This document shows, piece by piece, positions 1 through 9,377 of a stretch of 19,575 nt of DNA; position 1 is the stretch's first letter, and every line of letters begins with the position of its first letter. The position numbers were made by a program, and so were the translations under genes. The notes beneath the pieces were generated by a model that made no database searches, was not told where the DNA came from, and saw nothing but the letters and a program-made list of their open reading frames with translations. The DNA lies in the NCBI GenBank assembly GCA_016784425.1, contig JADHUQ010000018.1, positions 1 to 19,575 on the forward strand, read 5' to 3'. The stretch comes from Candidatus Delongbacteria bacterium (GTDB taxonomy: Bacteria; CAIWAD01; BS150m-G50).

Positions 1-1
1 T

Positions 2-2806
2 TACAACTGTCGCACCCGGCAGGTGCTCGGATTGCACGCTGTCCTGTCGGGAGGATTCCAGGATTGCAGTTATCGCTGCGGGAGTAAGTAATCTCTCCAA
101 CTCCTCCCTTAAAGGCCGATAGCGCTTTTGCTGTAAGGCTACCGTCAGCGATGGCACCCCCTGCTGCTCCAACTGCTCCATCAGCTCCATCCAGGGTTCA
201 GCTGCGCTATCCTCCACCGGTTGGAAGTCGAGAAAGACGTGATACGCGTAGGCAGGTAATTCAAACCGCAGGCCATGCTGGTGCAGCTCCTCCAGTGAGC
301 GGAGATACTCCAGTCCGGTAATATGATCGCGAAAACGGCAAATGCCATGGTCCGGCAATCCCAGTGCCGCCAGCAGGTCATGCTGATGGGATTCAGCTCC
401 AGTCGGCTTCACCGTCGCACCCTGGTGGACCCGGCCACTGGTCTCGGCGTAGCAATTGTGATACACCACCAGCGCCCGCTTTTCACCCTTTCGGTTGCTG
501 AAAGCATACACATTTTCGTCGCAGCTTCCATCATCTCTGGTCAGATCGTAGAACTGGAAGTGGGCCACCTCGGCAAACAGATAACGCCGGCGCAACAGGG
601 GGAAAAGTAACCGCTCGTGGCGTGCCAGCATTTGAGGATCAGGTTGTTCAGCTGAACGAGGCCGGTGAAATTCCATACCGTACTTCTCTGTCAACCCCTC
701 CAGTTGCCCGTGACCCAGCATCGGCAAACCGGGCAGTGTCGCCAGCAGGATACATACCCCCATGTACTTGTCACCCCGGCCAAATTGTGATACAGCTGAC
801 TCCTCGTCCGGATTACTCATAAAGTTGACATAGCGTTCCAGGATACGGGCATCCCAGGCCAGGGTCTGTTTGAGGGCAGTACGGTACTGGGAATTTTCCT
901 CATCCCGCAGCATGTGCATGAAGGCGCTGTTGTAGACCCGGTGCATACCGAGTGTGCGTACGAAGTATCCCTCCATCAACCAGAAAGCTTCCGCCAGCAG
1001 TAGTGTGTCGGGCGCTTCAACCTGGATGCGGTCAACAACCTCCCGCCAGAATTCCTCCGGGAAATAGCGGGTAAACTCCTCCGGCGACAAACCCCTTTCC
1101 GCCCGGGACGGGATATCACCGCCAGTACCCGGCGTGGGATACCAGAGGCGTTGAAAGTGGCGACGCGCCAGTGTCATGGCTGCATCAAACCTGATAAGGG
1201 GGAAACGCCGGGCTACCCCCAGTATCTCCTGGATGATCGCTTCCCGTACTTCCGACTGTAACAGGTCCAGTTGAGCGGTATCATTCCAGGGCATCTGGGT
1301 GCCGTCGTTGCCATGATAAATATACCTCACGTCACCGGTTGCCCGGTCCACCCGTCTGAATACAACTGCAGCATCATCCTGGCGGCTGTAACCATCCTCC
1401 AACCGCAGCTCTACCCGCTCATCACCACTGAGATTTTCCCCGCTGAAACTATACCGGGGATAAGGTGGTTCCGCCAGCTGTACAAAGCGTTCCGGATGGT
1501 GGCGCATCCAATCGGAATCGATGCCGGTATGATTGGGAACCATGTCCCCGGCCAAGCGTATTCCCCTGGCCGCCGCCCGTGAACTCAGGTTTTCCAGCGC
1601 TGCCTCTCCACCCAGTTGCTCTGCCACCCTGTAGCTGAACAGCGAGTAGGCGGATGCCAACGCTTCGCCATCACCCATGATCTGTTTAATCCGTTGTGAC
1701 GCAGGACTGCGCTCCCAGACCCCTATCAGCCAGAGTGCAGTGATACCGCGGGCAGCCAACCTGTCAAGTTCCGCGTCCGGGACCTGGTCCAGCCGGGTAA
1801 TCTGAATATCCTGTTCCCGACTGACCTGCTCCAGCCAGACATAAGTGTTCTTGGCCTGCATCACGACACGTGGCATCCAGTCGCTGTCGAAACTGTAGCG
1901 TTCCAGGTCCAGATCACCCACTACGGGTGCCCAGGCAACAGCAGGCCCCGGACCGCCAGTTCCATGCCGCTGCAGCTTCTCCTCCTCGCGAATCAAATCC
2001 AGGCCACGCAACAACAACTCTTTCAAATGATCGCTCAGAAAGTCCCAGTGTTCGTGGATATAGCGCAATTGACCTGCCAGCGAATCAGGACTGGCTTTAA
2101 CCGGTGCCCGCAGCTGCTCCAGCAGGCTCTTGCTTCCTGTTTCCTGTAACGGCAGTTTGTCAAAATACTGCTCCAGGCTTTGTATCACACTGCCATATCC
2201 GGTTCCACTCGAGAGACTCCGGTCATCGATCAATTCCCGTAAGGAGCTGCAGGCAGGGTTATCATTGTCCAGGTGCAACAACAGTAGTTCTTCCATGGCC
2301 AGCAGCAGATTTGAGGTACCGTCGCTCTGCTGGTTAAGCCACTCCTCCGGAGTCTGCCGACCCTGGATAATCGGGGTTGGCGGGAAGTTTTCTGTAAAGG
2401 AAGTCAATACTCCGATCAGTTCCTGGTAGTCGTACTCCTGCGCCAGTTGATCATTCAGTTTATGAAACAGGTCACTGTCCACCTCCTGAAGGTAGTGCGT
2501 GATCTGGTAGTGCATCAACTCGTCCAGTAATCCGAGGGCGTTCAGATCACCTGCGGCAACCGGTTTTCCGGGAGGATCCTGTGTCAGCCGGTGCTGGTTG
2601 ATCCGGTCTGCCAGCTTGTGAACCGCACTGAAATCTGCAGGGCTGGATTCACCGGGCCGGTTCAATGGTGTAGTATTGTCGATCTGCAGTTGCCGTAGTA
2701 GATCGGCCCGGATCCGGAACTCCCGCTGTGATTTTTCCCGCAGGGATACAACCTGGGGTGGCTTCCTGCCACCGTTGTTCTGGTGGTTACGCCGGTTAGA
2801 CTTCAT
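2..2806 (-). CDS. Large GH13 (alpha-amylase family) glycosidase, C-terminus cut by window edge
   Basis: The minus-strand frame stays open for 935 codons from ATG 2806 to the left edge, so the C-terminus lies outside the window. Residues 1 to about 350 are a hydrophilic helical region I cannot assign. A (beta/alpha)8 GH13 catalytic domain follows. Its conserved regions are visible: DMVPNHTG at D421-G428 (region I), IRFDAAM with the presumed nucleophile D541 (region II), LLAEAFW with the presumed acid/base E606 (region III), and FMSNPDEE with D667 (region IV). Region IV usually reads N-H-D, but here the His is replaced by Pro666. No signal peptide is visible, so a cytoplasmic role on storage or imported alpha-glucans is likely; the exact substrate cannot be told. 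The start is uncertain: the nearest purine-rich stretch (GCAGGAG near 2830-2836) is about 24 bases upstream, and TTG 2812 or CTG 2857 are alternatives before the in-frame stop at 2900-2902. It is divergent from the aminopeptidase gene. Confidence 0.85.
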   Translation of the reverse strand, partial: MKSNRRNHQNNGGRKPPQVVSLREKSQREFRIRADLLRQLQIDNTTPLNRPGESSPADFSAVHKLADRINQHRLTQDPPGKPVAAGDLNALGLLDELMHYQITHYLQEVDSDLFHKLNDQLAQEYDYQELIGVLTSFTENFPPTPIIQGRQTPEEWLNQQSDGTSNLLLAMEELLLLHLDNDNPACSSLRELIDDRSLSSGTGYGSVIQSLEQYFDKLPLQETGSKSLLEQLRAPVKASPDSLAGQLRYIHEHWDFLSDHLKELLLRGLDLIREEEKLQRHGTGGPGPAVAWAPVVGDLDLERYSFDSDWMPRVVMQAKNTYVWLEQVSREQDIQITRLDQVPDAELDRLAARGITALWLIGVWERSPASQRIKQIMGDGEALASAYSLFSYRVAEQLGGEAALENLSSRAAARGIRLAGDMVPNHTGIDSDWMRHHPERFVQLAEPPYPRYSFSGENLSGDERVELRLEDGYSRQDDAAVVFRRVDRATGDVRYIYHGNDGTQMPWNDTAQLDLLQSEVREAIIQEILGVARRFPLIRFDAAMTLARRHFQRLWYPTPGTGGDIPSRAERGLSPEEFTRYFPEEFWREVVDRIQVEAPDTLLLAEAFWLMEGYFVRTLGMHRVYNSAFMHMLRDEENSQYRTALKQTLAWDARILERYVNFMSNPDEESAVSQFGRGDKYMGVCILLATLPGLPMLGHGQLEGLTEKYGMEFHRPRSAEQPDPQMLARHERLLFPLLRRRYLFAEVAHFQFYDLTRDDGSCDENVYAFSNRKGEKRALVVYHNCYAETSGRVHQGATVKPTGAESHQHDLLAALGLPDHGICRFRDHITGLEYLRSLEELHQHGLRFELPAYAYHVFLDFQPVEDSAAEPWMELMEQLEQQGVPSLTVALQQKRYRPLREELERLLTPAAITAILESSRQDSVQSEHLPGATVV

Positions 2807-3051
2807 CTGCAACCCGAGATTTGGACCGGCTCCTGCCGGGAACTGTGAGTGGTTCAGATATGAATCTACAGTATTTCCCGGTGCCTTGCCAGCAACGCTT
2901 CAATTACATTGATTGCACACCTCAGGGAATCTGTCCTGTTACAGCAAATCCGCGAAATGGTGGGAATGCCAACGGTACTAAGGTAAGGTCACCCGCATTG
3001 TTCCATCTGTAGCCGCTCCTGCTGAGGCGTTGGTAGAGAAGAGTCAACGGC

Positions 3052-3080
3052 TTGTCAATTTGATGAAGTTTAATGATATT
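3052..3080 (+). promoter_or_regulatory. Candidate sigma-70-type promoter of the aminopeptidase gene
   Basis: TTGTCA at 3052-3057 (5 of 6 to TTGACA) is followed after exactly 17 bases by GATATT at 3075-3080 (4 of 6 to TATAAT), in an AT-rich stretch upstream of ATG 3153. A perfect TATAAT also occurs at 3096-3101 but lacks a good -35 partner at normal spacing. The rest of the 2807-3152 divergent intergenic region shows no gene. Confidence 0.35.
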
Positions 3081-3152
3081 ACCTGATATCTGTATTATAA
3101 TCATCAATAATCCACACTCCCACCTGACGGTTGGCCGATCTGGAGCACAAAA

Positions 3153-5213
3153 ATGTTTGACTTCCGTGATTATTACCGTTCCGAGAATGAATCTGTTACT
3201 GAGAACTACCGGGAATCGCTCGAGGCTATTCGTACTATCTGCCAAGAAACTTCCGGCAGCAATCACAACGGTAAGATGGAGTACCGTCGTTTCTTCCATG
3301 CAATTGGTACCCATATCCTCCAGATGGCGAAACTGGAGGAGAGACTGACAGAGGACTATTTCAACACTACCCCCCTCGCAGAGCTGCAATCAGAGAATCA
3401 ACCGTTGTACAGCGAATTGTACCCCGCTAACTATCAGCGGAGCTATGCGGATCCGCGTCATTGTGTGACGTTGTTCGGGGAGCGGTTCGGCCCACTGCTG
3501 GCAACTGTCTACCAGCGCTTCCGGCAGTTGATTCCGTTCGCTTTCCAGCATGAGCAATTTCATATGGTGGAGTGGAACCGGCTGTTTATTGCCGCCTGGG
3601 AATATGTCTCACAACAGAAAATCCAGTACGCTGAGTTGCGGGACCTGCTGACCGTAGTACTACGGGACCATAGTGTCGAACGTCAGCTGCGTCAGTTGCG
3701 TCAGAGGCATGATCCACTCTGGCAACCATGGCATGATATTGTTACCGGCTGCAAACTGGAGGAGTTGCGTTACCTGTTCCGTTACGGTACTCCAATAACC
3801 GAAAATGAGCTCCGTACCGCCAGGTTCTTACTGGAGTATCCACCAGATAAGCTGCGGGGGCTGGCAGAGCAGATCGCCACCGCCTTCCTGACCGGGTTTG
3901 TCAGCGATAATAAAAAGCGGGGGGAGCGGAATATTGTGACGGTAGCTTTCGAGGCAGGGCAGGAACCGTTGCTGCGCTTTCTCCTGGATGCGCTGCGACA
4001 AAGGGATCTGCAGCCAATCGTCATGCATCCCGGTTTCACGCCTGTCAACCGCCAGTACTGTTACGATCACCGCAACCAGCTTGCCCTCTGGATGAGCGAG
4101 GAGGGAATCAGGGAGAGTGAAGAGTGCTACGCTTCAGCCTGCGAACAACAGGCGGAACTGTTGCAACGTTTTGCCGGCTCTATCTATCTCGATGTCTTCG
4201 GCGAACCCCCCTTCTCACCCGAAGTCAAAAAGGAATGCCCCGAATTCAGTGGTGAGCAGAGGAAACTGATCAGCGAGCACCACTACCGCCGTTCTCAGAT
4301 CAGCGAACGGTACAAACCCCGTGAAAGCACCAGCTTCTGTATGATCGCTTTTCCGTCACCACTGATCGGACCGCGTTACGAGGATATCTTCACCGATATC
4401 ATGCGGGTCAACATGCTCGATACAGTGGAGTACGAGCAGATCCAGCAGAAGATTATCGACAACCTCGATCAGGCGGAATATGCTCATATCAAGGGTCGCG
4501 GACAAAACCGGACCGATATCAGGGTACGCCTGCAGCCGCTGACCGATCCCACCCGCCAGACCAACTTCTGTAACTGCGGTGCTGATGTAAACATCCCGGT
4601 AGGTGAGGTTTTCACCACACCGCAGCTGCTGGGAACACAGGGAACGTTGCATATCAGCCGTACCTACCTGGACGGTCTGCGTTACGATGACCTGGAATTA
4701 CAGTTCCAGGACGGCATGATCACTGAATACAGCTGCGGGAACTTCAAGGAGGAGAAGGAGAACCGGAAGTACATCCGGGATAATCTGCTCTTTCCGCATG
4801 ATACTCTCCCACTGGGTGAGTTCGCAATCGGGACCAACACCCTGGCCTGGGTGATTGCCCAGAAGTATGACATTCTGAACCTGTTGCCAATCCTGATCAT
4901 CGAGAAGATGGGTCCACACTTCGCCATCGGTGACACCTGCTTTTCCCAGGAAGAGGATCATCCGGTTTTCAATCGGCTGGATCAGAAAGAGATTACTGCC
5001 CGCGACAACGAGAAATCACTGCTGCGCCAGAGCGATCCGCTGCAAGCCTATACCTTCTGTCATACCGACATCACTCTACCGTACGATGAGATCGGGTCGA
5101 TTGCAGCGATAGCACCGGATGGCAGGAGAGTAGAGATCATTCGCGATGGTCGCTTCGTCCTGACCGGTACCGAACAACTCAACCTGCCGCTGGATGAAGC
5201 CGCAGCCAGCTGA
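3153..5213 (+). CDS. M29-family metallo-aminopeptidase (aminopeptidase T/AmpS-like), long form
   Basis: The 686-residue protein has an N-terminal helical extension of roughly 350 residues before a C-terminal M29 domain. M29 enzymes (AmpS, AmpT) release N-terminal amino acids from peptides using a two-metal centre. The expected metal ligands are visible in order: E485 in VGEVFTTP, E556 in PLGEFAIG, H589 in MGPHFAIGD, then H637 and D639 in CHTDI. A Tyr a few residues after the ligand His takes part in catalysis in characterised members; here that place holds C596-F597, which is worth checking. The protein is longer than the roughly 370-410 residue classical enzymes, but long forms of the family exist. 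No signal peptide is seen, so it should be cytoplasmic. The start is supported by GGAG at 3142-3145, 7 bases upstream of ATG. The gene ends before a structured spacer and the lipoprotein gene, which has its own strong ribosome binding site. Confidence 0.85.
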   Translation: MFDFRDYYRSENESVTENYRESLEAIRTICQETSGSNHNGKMEYRRFFHAIGTHILQMAKLEERLTEDYFNTTPLAELQSENQPLYSELYPANYQRSYADPRHCVTLFGERFGPLLATVYQRFRQLIPFAFQHEQFHMVEWNRLFIAAWEYVSQQKIQYAELRDLLTVVLRDHSVERQLRQLRQRHDPLWQPWHDIVTGCKLEELRYLFRYGTPITENELRTARFLLEYPPDKLRGLAEQIATAFLTGFVSDNKKRGERNIVTVAFEAGQEPLLRFLLDALRQRDLQPIVMHPGFTPVNRQYCYDHRNQLALWMSEEGIRESEECYASACEQQAELLQRFAGSIYLDVFGEPPFSPEVKKECPEFSGEQRKLISEHHYRRSQISERYKPRESTSFCMIAFPSPLIGPRYEDIFTDIMRVNMLDTVEYEQIQQKIIDNLDQAEYAHIKGRGQNRTDIRVRLQPLTDPTRQTNFCNCGADVNIPVGEVFTTPQLLGTQGTLHISRTYLDGLRYDDLELQFQDGMITEYSCGNFKEEKENRKYIRDNLLFPHDTLPLGEFAIGTNTLAWVIAQKYDILNLLPILIIEKMGPHFAIGDTCFSQEEDHPVFNRLDQKEITARDNEKSLLRQSDPLQAYTFCHTDITLPYDEIGSIAAIAPDGRRVEIIRDGRFVLTGTEQLNLPLDEAAAS

Positions 5214-5225
5214 CAACAGGCCGGA

Positions 5226-5264
5226 GCTGAGCCGGCAGTGCAGTCACTGCAGCAGTTGCTCAGC
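5226..5264 (+). other. Two-tier stem-loop after the aminopeptidase gene
   Basis: GCTGAGC (5226-5232) pairs perfectly with GCTCAGC (5258-5264). Inside it GCAGTG (5235-5240) pairs with CACTGC (5245-5250) around a 4-base loop. It lies 12 bases after the stop codon. No T-run follows, so it is not a standard intrinsic terminator; it may stabilise the mRNA 3' end or cause a pause. Confidence 0.45.
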
Positions 5265-5337
5265 CTGCAACAGCCGTTGAACTTAGACAAACATTTGATA
5301 TTAAGGGATATGTAGAGCGATCAACAGGAGGTGAAGT

Positions 5338-6408
5338 ATGAAAAACAGACAGATTAAGCTACTGCTGATTCTGCTGTTTCTTGTGAGCGGATGTGAACAG
5401 AAAGAGGCTGATCCCACAGCGGCCTTCTCTCTGCAACCAGTCAGTGGAACGCTGGATACCGTTTTCATGGTGGATGCCTCTGCTTCAAGTGATGAGCAGA
5501 CAGCTTCTGCAGCTCTGGAGGTACGCTGGGACTGGACCAGTGATGGTAACTGGGACAGCGAATGGACTACTGAAAAAACCGCAACCCACCAGTATACTAC
5601 GGAAGGGGCACACTCCATCAAACTGGCGGTGCGGGACGAGGATGGTAACACCGCACAACAGAGCGAAATCGCCACGGTGGCGCTTCCGATACCGCCTCTC
5701 AACACGCTGGTGATGGATTTCAGCGATTTTGACGACACCGGAATCGGGCAGTCCCCCACCAAAGGGGAGCAGGTGATGACCAGTGCCAACTGGGGTTACG
5801 CGGCAGCCACCGTCGGTATCTGGAATATTGTGATCACCGTCAATCTGGTGATCCCGGTGGCCGCATTTACCGCCGCGTTCGAGCAGGTTCCGGAACAGCA
5901 ACCGGACGGCTCCTGGATCTGGAGTTATCAATTTATGTCAGGGGGTCAACCACATATGGCGCAATTGGTGGGGAACCTGGACGGCGACGGTTTCCACTGG
6001 GATATGTATATCACACGCGATACCCAGTACCTGGAATTCAACTGGTTCAGTGGTGATTGCAATCTGCTGCTGACCTCTGGAAGCTGGACTCTGAATCGTT
6101 CACCCAACGAACCGGAACCCTATATCGGCATCGCCTGGCAACGCACACCGGGAACAGAGCTGGCTGACATACGCTACACCAACATCATTCCCGGTTCACC
6201 TGCGAACGGTGGTTTCATCCACCACGGAATTGTGGAGGATCCAAGATATGACGCCTTTTACAACATTTATGGCATCGTAGAGGATCGCCTGATCGAGATT
6301 GAGTGGAGCCGGATGGGAAATGACGGTCAGGTCAGGGATGAGGTACATTTCGAGGATCCGGACTGGCATTGCTGGGATCAGCTGCTACAGGATATCGACT
6401 GCCAGTAG
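5338..6408 (+). CDS. Lipoprotein with N-terminal PKD-type domain
   Basis: The 356-residue product begins with a lysine/arginine n-region, a leucine-rich h-region and the lipobox LVSGC, giving a lipidated Cys19 after signal peptidase II cleavage. Glu20 follows, so there is no Asp+2 inner-membrane retention signal of the E. coli type. Residues about 25-115 look like a PKD/Ig-like beta-sandwich: FMVDASASSD, then RWDWTSDGNWDSEW, ending in AVRDEDGNTAQQS, the usual PKD pattern. Residues about 120-356 form a Trp/Tyr-rich region, probably beta-rich, that I do not recognise. A near-ideal ribosome binding site AGGAGG at 5326-5331 precedes ATG 5338 by 6 bases. The gene is convergent with the histidine kinase, 56 bases away. 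A surface or periplasmic binding role is plausible but not shown. Confidence 0.75.
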   Translation: MKNRQIKLLLILLFLVSGCEQKEADPTAAFSLQPVSGTLDTVFMVDASASSDEQTASAALEVRWDWTSDGNWDSEWTTEKTATHQYTTEGAHSIKLAVRDEDGNTAQQSEIATVALPIPPLNTLVMDFSDFDDTGIGQSPTKGEQVMTSANWGYAAATVGIWNIVITVNLVIPVAAFTAAFEQVPEQQPDGSWIWSYQFMSGGQPHMAQLVGNLDGDGFHWDMYITRDTQYLEFNWFSGDCNLLLTSGSWTLNRSPNEPEPYIGIAWQRTPGTELADIRYTNIIPGSPANGGFIHHGIVEDPRYDAFYNIYGIVEDRLIEIEWSRMGNDGQVRDEVHFEDPDWHCWDQLLQDIDCQ

Positions 6409-6464
6409 GAGACTTCAGACAGATCTCCCACCATCTTCGTTTCCGGTATCTCTGCGGGACTCTG

Positions 6465-9122
6465 CTAAGCCTCCACCATTGACAGTGGAAGTCTGACGAT
6501 GAAGGTTGTTCCCACCCCTTCCTTTGTCTCAAAGGAAAGTGTGCCCTGGTGTTTGCTGGTTATCACATCGTAAGCGATAGTCAGACCCTGACCGGTTCCA
6601 CGACCCACATCCTTTGTTGTGAAGAAGGGATCAAAAATGTGGTCCTGAGCCGCCTGGGGGATACCGCCACCACTATCCTCAATCCTGATCTCCACCCAGT
6701 CATCCACTGCAACTGTACTAATCCTGATGGATCCTTTGCCGTTGTTCCCGATTTTGTCAGCTATGGCATGGGCGGCATTGACGATGATATTCAGAAAGAC
6801 CTGCCCCATCTCGTCTGCCAGACAGTCCACCAGCGGGAGATCGGGTGACAGTTCCAGATCAATGTCAGCTACATACTTCCATTCGTTACGGGCAACAGTC
6901 ATAGTGGTTTCAATTATCTCATTGAGATCTTTCGGTGCTTTCTCCTTGTTGCCGGGGTGCGAGAATTCCTTCATCGCCCGTACGATTTTCGCAATCCGGT
7001 CGATTCCATCCTGTGACTGGTCGATGGCACTGGGGATCTCCTCCTCCAGATATTCCCAATCGACCTCCTTAACCAATTTTTCTATGTCGGCCACTATTTC
7101 CGCAGTAAGGGGATTTTCCCGGCCTGTTTCCAGCAGTTGCTGGTACCTGGTAACCAGTTTGAGCACATCGTTGAACGATTCCTGCAGGAAATTGATATTG
7201 TTGCTGACAAACTGGGCGGGAGTGTTGATTTCATGGGCAATACCGGCTGCCAGCTGTCCTACCGATTCCAGTTTGCGCGCATGCCCAAGTTCCATCTCCA
7301 GCTGTTTGCGTTCCGTGATGTCGCGACTGGTGTCGATACATTGAACGATTTTACCTGTTTCATCAAAAATCGGTGCTAACACAACCTCCACCTGGGAGGT
7401 TTGATGCTGGGCATCGTAATGGGTGTGTTCGCAAATTACCGGTGCTCTGGTTGCCAGCAGTTTATCAATCGGACAGGGGTCTTTTTCACTCTCGCAGGGA
7501 ATTGTGGAATGGTGGGTAACCTGGTGGCAGGTCAGACAGTCCGCTACAGGATCCCGGCCTCCGTTCGATACTCGAGCTGCCTTGTTAGCCAGGGCAATCG
7601 TATGATCAAGGTTGATGACCATCAAGTTGTCGGCAATCCCGTCGATGATATTCTGCAGGAACGCCTGTGCATGTTCCCGTTCCTCCTCCATCTGTTTGCG
7701 TTCGGTGATGTCGATAAATGTCTCCAGCAGCATATCTTCACCATCGAAATGAACCTCCAGTACCGATTTTATGATCGGGATCACTCGCCCATCACGGGTC
7801 TGAATTTTCCGCTCAGAATTATCGATAGCTTTGCCATGATCCAGGACAGGACATTCACCCGGCTGGGCGGGGCAGAGATACTCGTTACACTGTTTCCCGA
7901 TAACCTCTTCCTCGGAAGTGGCGCCAATCATCCGTAACACCGACTCGTTCAACCAGCGGATATTTTTCTGCTTGTCGATCAGTACAACACCGAAAGGCAC
8001 TTTGGCCAGGATATTCCGCAGCGCGCCATGTGCATGGCGTAACAGTTCCTGTTCCTGATGCAGCTCCAGGTTTCTGGTTTCCAGTTCTGCCTGGGCTCCC
8101 GCCAGCTCCATGCGGGATGAAACCAGCTTGCGCTCAATCCGACCCAGGTGAATCCAGAATAATCCCAGCAGAAAAGCACCCGCCAGGGCTGCTATCAGCA
8201 GTATTGTCCCCAGAACTTTGACCAGACCACCCATTTGGTAGGTCGTATCATAAAAGAGAATTATATCACCAACATCCCGACCCCCGGCGTCCAGCAGAGG
8301 GGCAAAGCTGGTCCGAAACTGACGGTCTGCTGTCCTGACGCCGAAAACAACACTCTCCTGTCCGGAATGGTTCAGATCGAGCCAGGGTCGTATTTGTGCG
8401 ACCGGCAGGTCGATGGTGCGAAAAGTAACCACACTCTCTGTGTACTCCTCCCAATCCTCCTGCCGGTTCATCAACCGTAGTCCTTCCTCCCAGGTCTCCT
8501 TTTTGACATACTGTTTGTCGATCAGGATGATGAAATCCAAACCTAACGATTCCTGTATCCGGCGGGTAATATGCTCGATCTCCTCACCCAGCTCGATGTA
8601 GCCGATCAGCTCCCCATCGATCCGCCAGGGACGTACCACCCGCAGGGTAAAGGCGCCCAGCGGTCCCAGCTCGATGCCTGCGGAGGTTTTGCCGGTCGCC
8701 GCTGCATTGCCCATAGTGAACCGCCTGATGAAATCACTATGGCGTTCGGGATCGTGTACCCGCAGGAAGTTAGTGCGGTCGGTACCATGGAAATAGAAAT
8801 CGGTCACCCGGTACTGATCCCTGATCCGCTCAAATATCTGCCGGCTGCTCTCCAATAACCGGGGCCGATCCCTTTCCAGCCAGGCCTGGCGGATATTCTC
8901 ATCCTGCTCGATGAAGTCCAGCAATCCACACATCAGCTCTGCATCTTCGTCTATCTCGAGGTGGAACTGCTGCGTGGTGGTGGTTACGAAGTCCAGAACT
9001 TCATTATCAATATGATCGGCCTGGAAACGATAGAGAGTTATAATGAATCCGCTCAACAGGATGAGCAGAACTAATCCCAGCGGTATAATTACACGGCGCC
9101 TGATATGTTCCTTCATGATCAC
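6465..9122 (-). CDS. Membrane sensor histidine kinase with periplasmic sensor and two Cys-rich PAS domains
   Basis: Domain order in the 885 residues: transmembrane helix about 11-31; periplasmic sensor about 32-299, Cache-like by its FYFHGTDRTNFLRVH and GELIGYIELGEE segments; second transmembrane helix about 300-325; coiled coil about 328-365; PAS 1 about 366-475; PAS 2 about 483-605; HisKA with phospho-acceptor H630 in AAGIAHEINTP; and an HATPase domain with N-box N782, G1 box DSGGG (816-820), F-box DPFF and G2 box GRGTGQG. It should autophosphorylate on H630 in response to a periplasmic ligand or redox signal and pass phosphate to a response regulator, but none is encoded nearby. Both PAS domains carry cysteine clusters (C412, C417, C424; C529, C532, C543, C550), and PAS 2 contains CLTCH. 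The start is GTG 9122, placed by AAGGA 8 bases upstream; ATG 9116 is an alternative. Confidence 0.9.
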   Translation of the reverse strand: MIMKEHIRRRVIIPLGLVLLILLSGFIITLYRFQADHIDNEVLDFVTTTTQQFHLEIDEDAELMCGLLDFIEQDENIRQAWLERDRPRLLESSRQIFERIRDQYRVTDFYFHGTDRTNFLRVHDPERHSDFIRRFTMGNAAATGKTSAGIELGPLGAFTLRVVRPWRIDGELIGYIELGEEIEHITRRIQESLGLDFIILIDKQYVKKETWEEGLRLMNRQEDWEEYTESVVTFRTIDLPVAQIRPWLDLNHSGQESVVFGVRTADRQFRTSFAPLLDAGGRDVGDIILFYDTTYQMGGLVKVLGTILLIAALAGAFLLGLFWIHLGRIERKLVSSRMELAGAQAELETRNLELHQEQELLRHAHGALRNILAKVPFGVVLIDKQKNIRWLNESVLRMIGATSEEEVIGKQCNEYLCPAQPGECPVLDHGKAIDNSERKIQTRDGRVIPIIKSVLEVHFDGEDMLLETFIDITERKQMEEEREHAQAFLQNIIDGIADNLMVINLDHTIALANKAARVSNGGRDPVADCLTCHQVTHHSTIPCESEKDPCPIDKLLATRAPVICEHTHYDAQHQTSQVEVVLAPIFDETGKIVQCIDTSRDITERKQLEMELGHARKLESVGQLAAGIAHEINTPAQFVSNNINFLQESFNDVLKLVTRYQQLLETGRENPLTAEIVADIEKLVKEVDWEYLEEEIPSAIDQSQDGIDRIAKIVRAMKEFSHPGNKEKAPKDLNEIIETTMTVARNEWKYVADIDLELSPDLPLVDCLADEMGQVFLNIIVNAAHAIADKIGNNGKGSIRISTVAVDDWVEIRIEDSGGGIPQAAQDHIFDPFFTTKDVGRGTGQGLTIAYDVITSKHQGTLSFETKEGVGTTFIVRLPLSMVEA

Positions 9123-9304
9123 GATAATAATCCTTCTTGAGAGTGAGCGAGCAGTCGGTCAGCCATAGACAAAAACTGCTACCGGTTAATAGATTGACTG
9201 AGTGGGTGGCAGGATAACATGAGGGTTCGGTCCAACCCCACTGTTTTGCGAAATGGATATCTTCTGACTGAAAGCATCATTTGCCTGTGCATTTCAGGAT
9301 AATA

Positions 9305-9377
9305 CTAAGTTAGTCGTCTGCTAAGTTGTTCCGGTCCCGTACTATTATTTATCGGTTTAGCTAAAGGTGATAATCAC
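9305..9377. promoter_or_regulatory. Cluster of short direct and inverted repeats upstream of the histidine kinase
   Basis: The 450 bases between 9123 and 9572 hold no convincing gene. Within them I see CTAAGTT twice (9305-9311 and 9321-9327, period 16), the perfect palindrome TTTAGCTAAA (9356-9365) and the adjacent dyad GTGATAATCAC (9367-9377). Dyads of this kind can be repressor or activator binding sites. No regulator can be named; the second dyad is only loosely like known boxes. Confidence 0.3.

Noticed and set aside
2922..3389. Minus-strand 155-codon open frame
   Set aside because: It overlaps the start of the aminopeptidase gene on the other strand and has no family-like features.
7515..7530. 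CLTCH in the kinase as a cytochrome c heme site
   Set aside because: The domain follows the second membrane helix and precedes the kinase core, so it should be in the cytoplasm, where covalent heme c attachment does not normally occur; kept only as a Cys-cluster finding.
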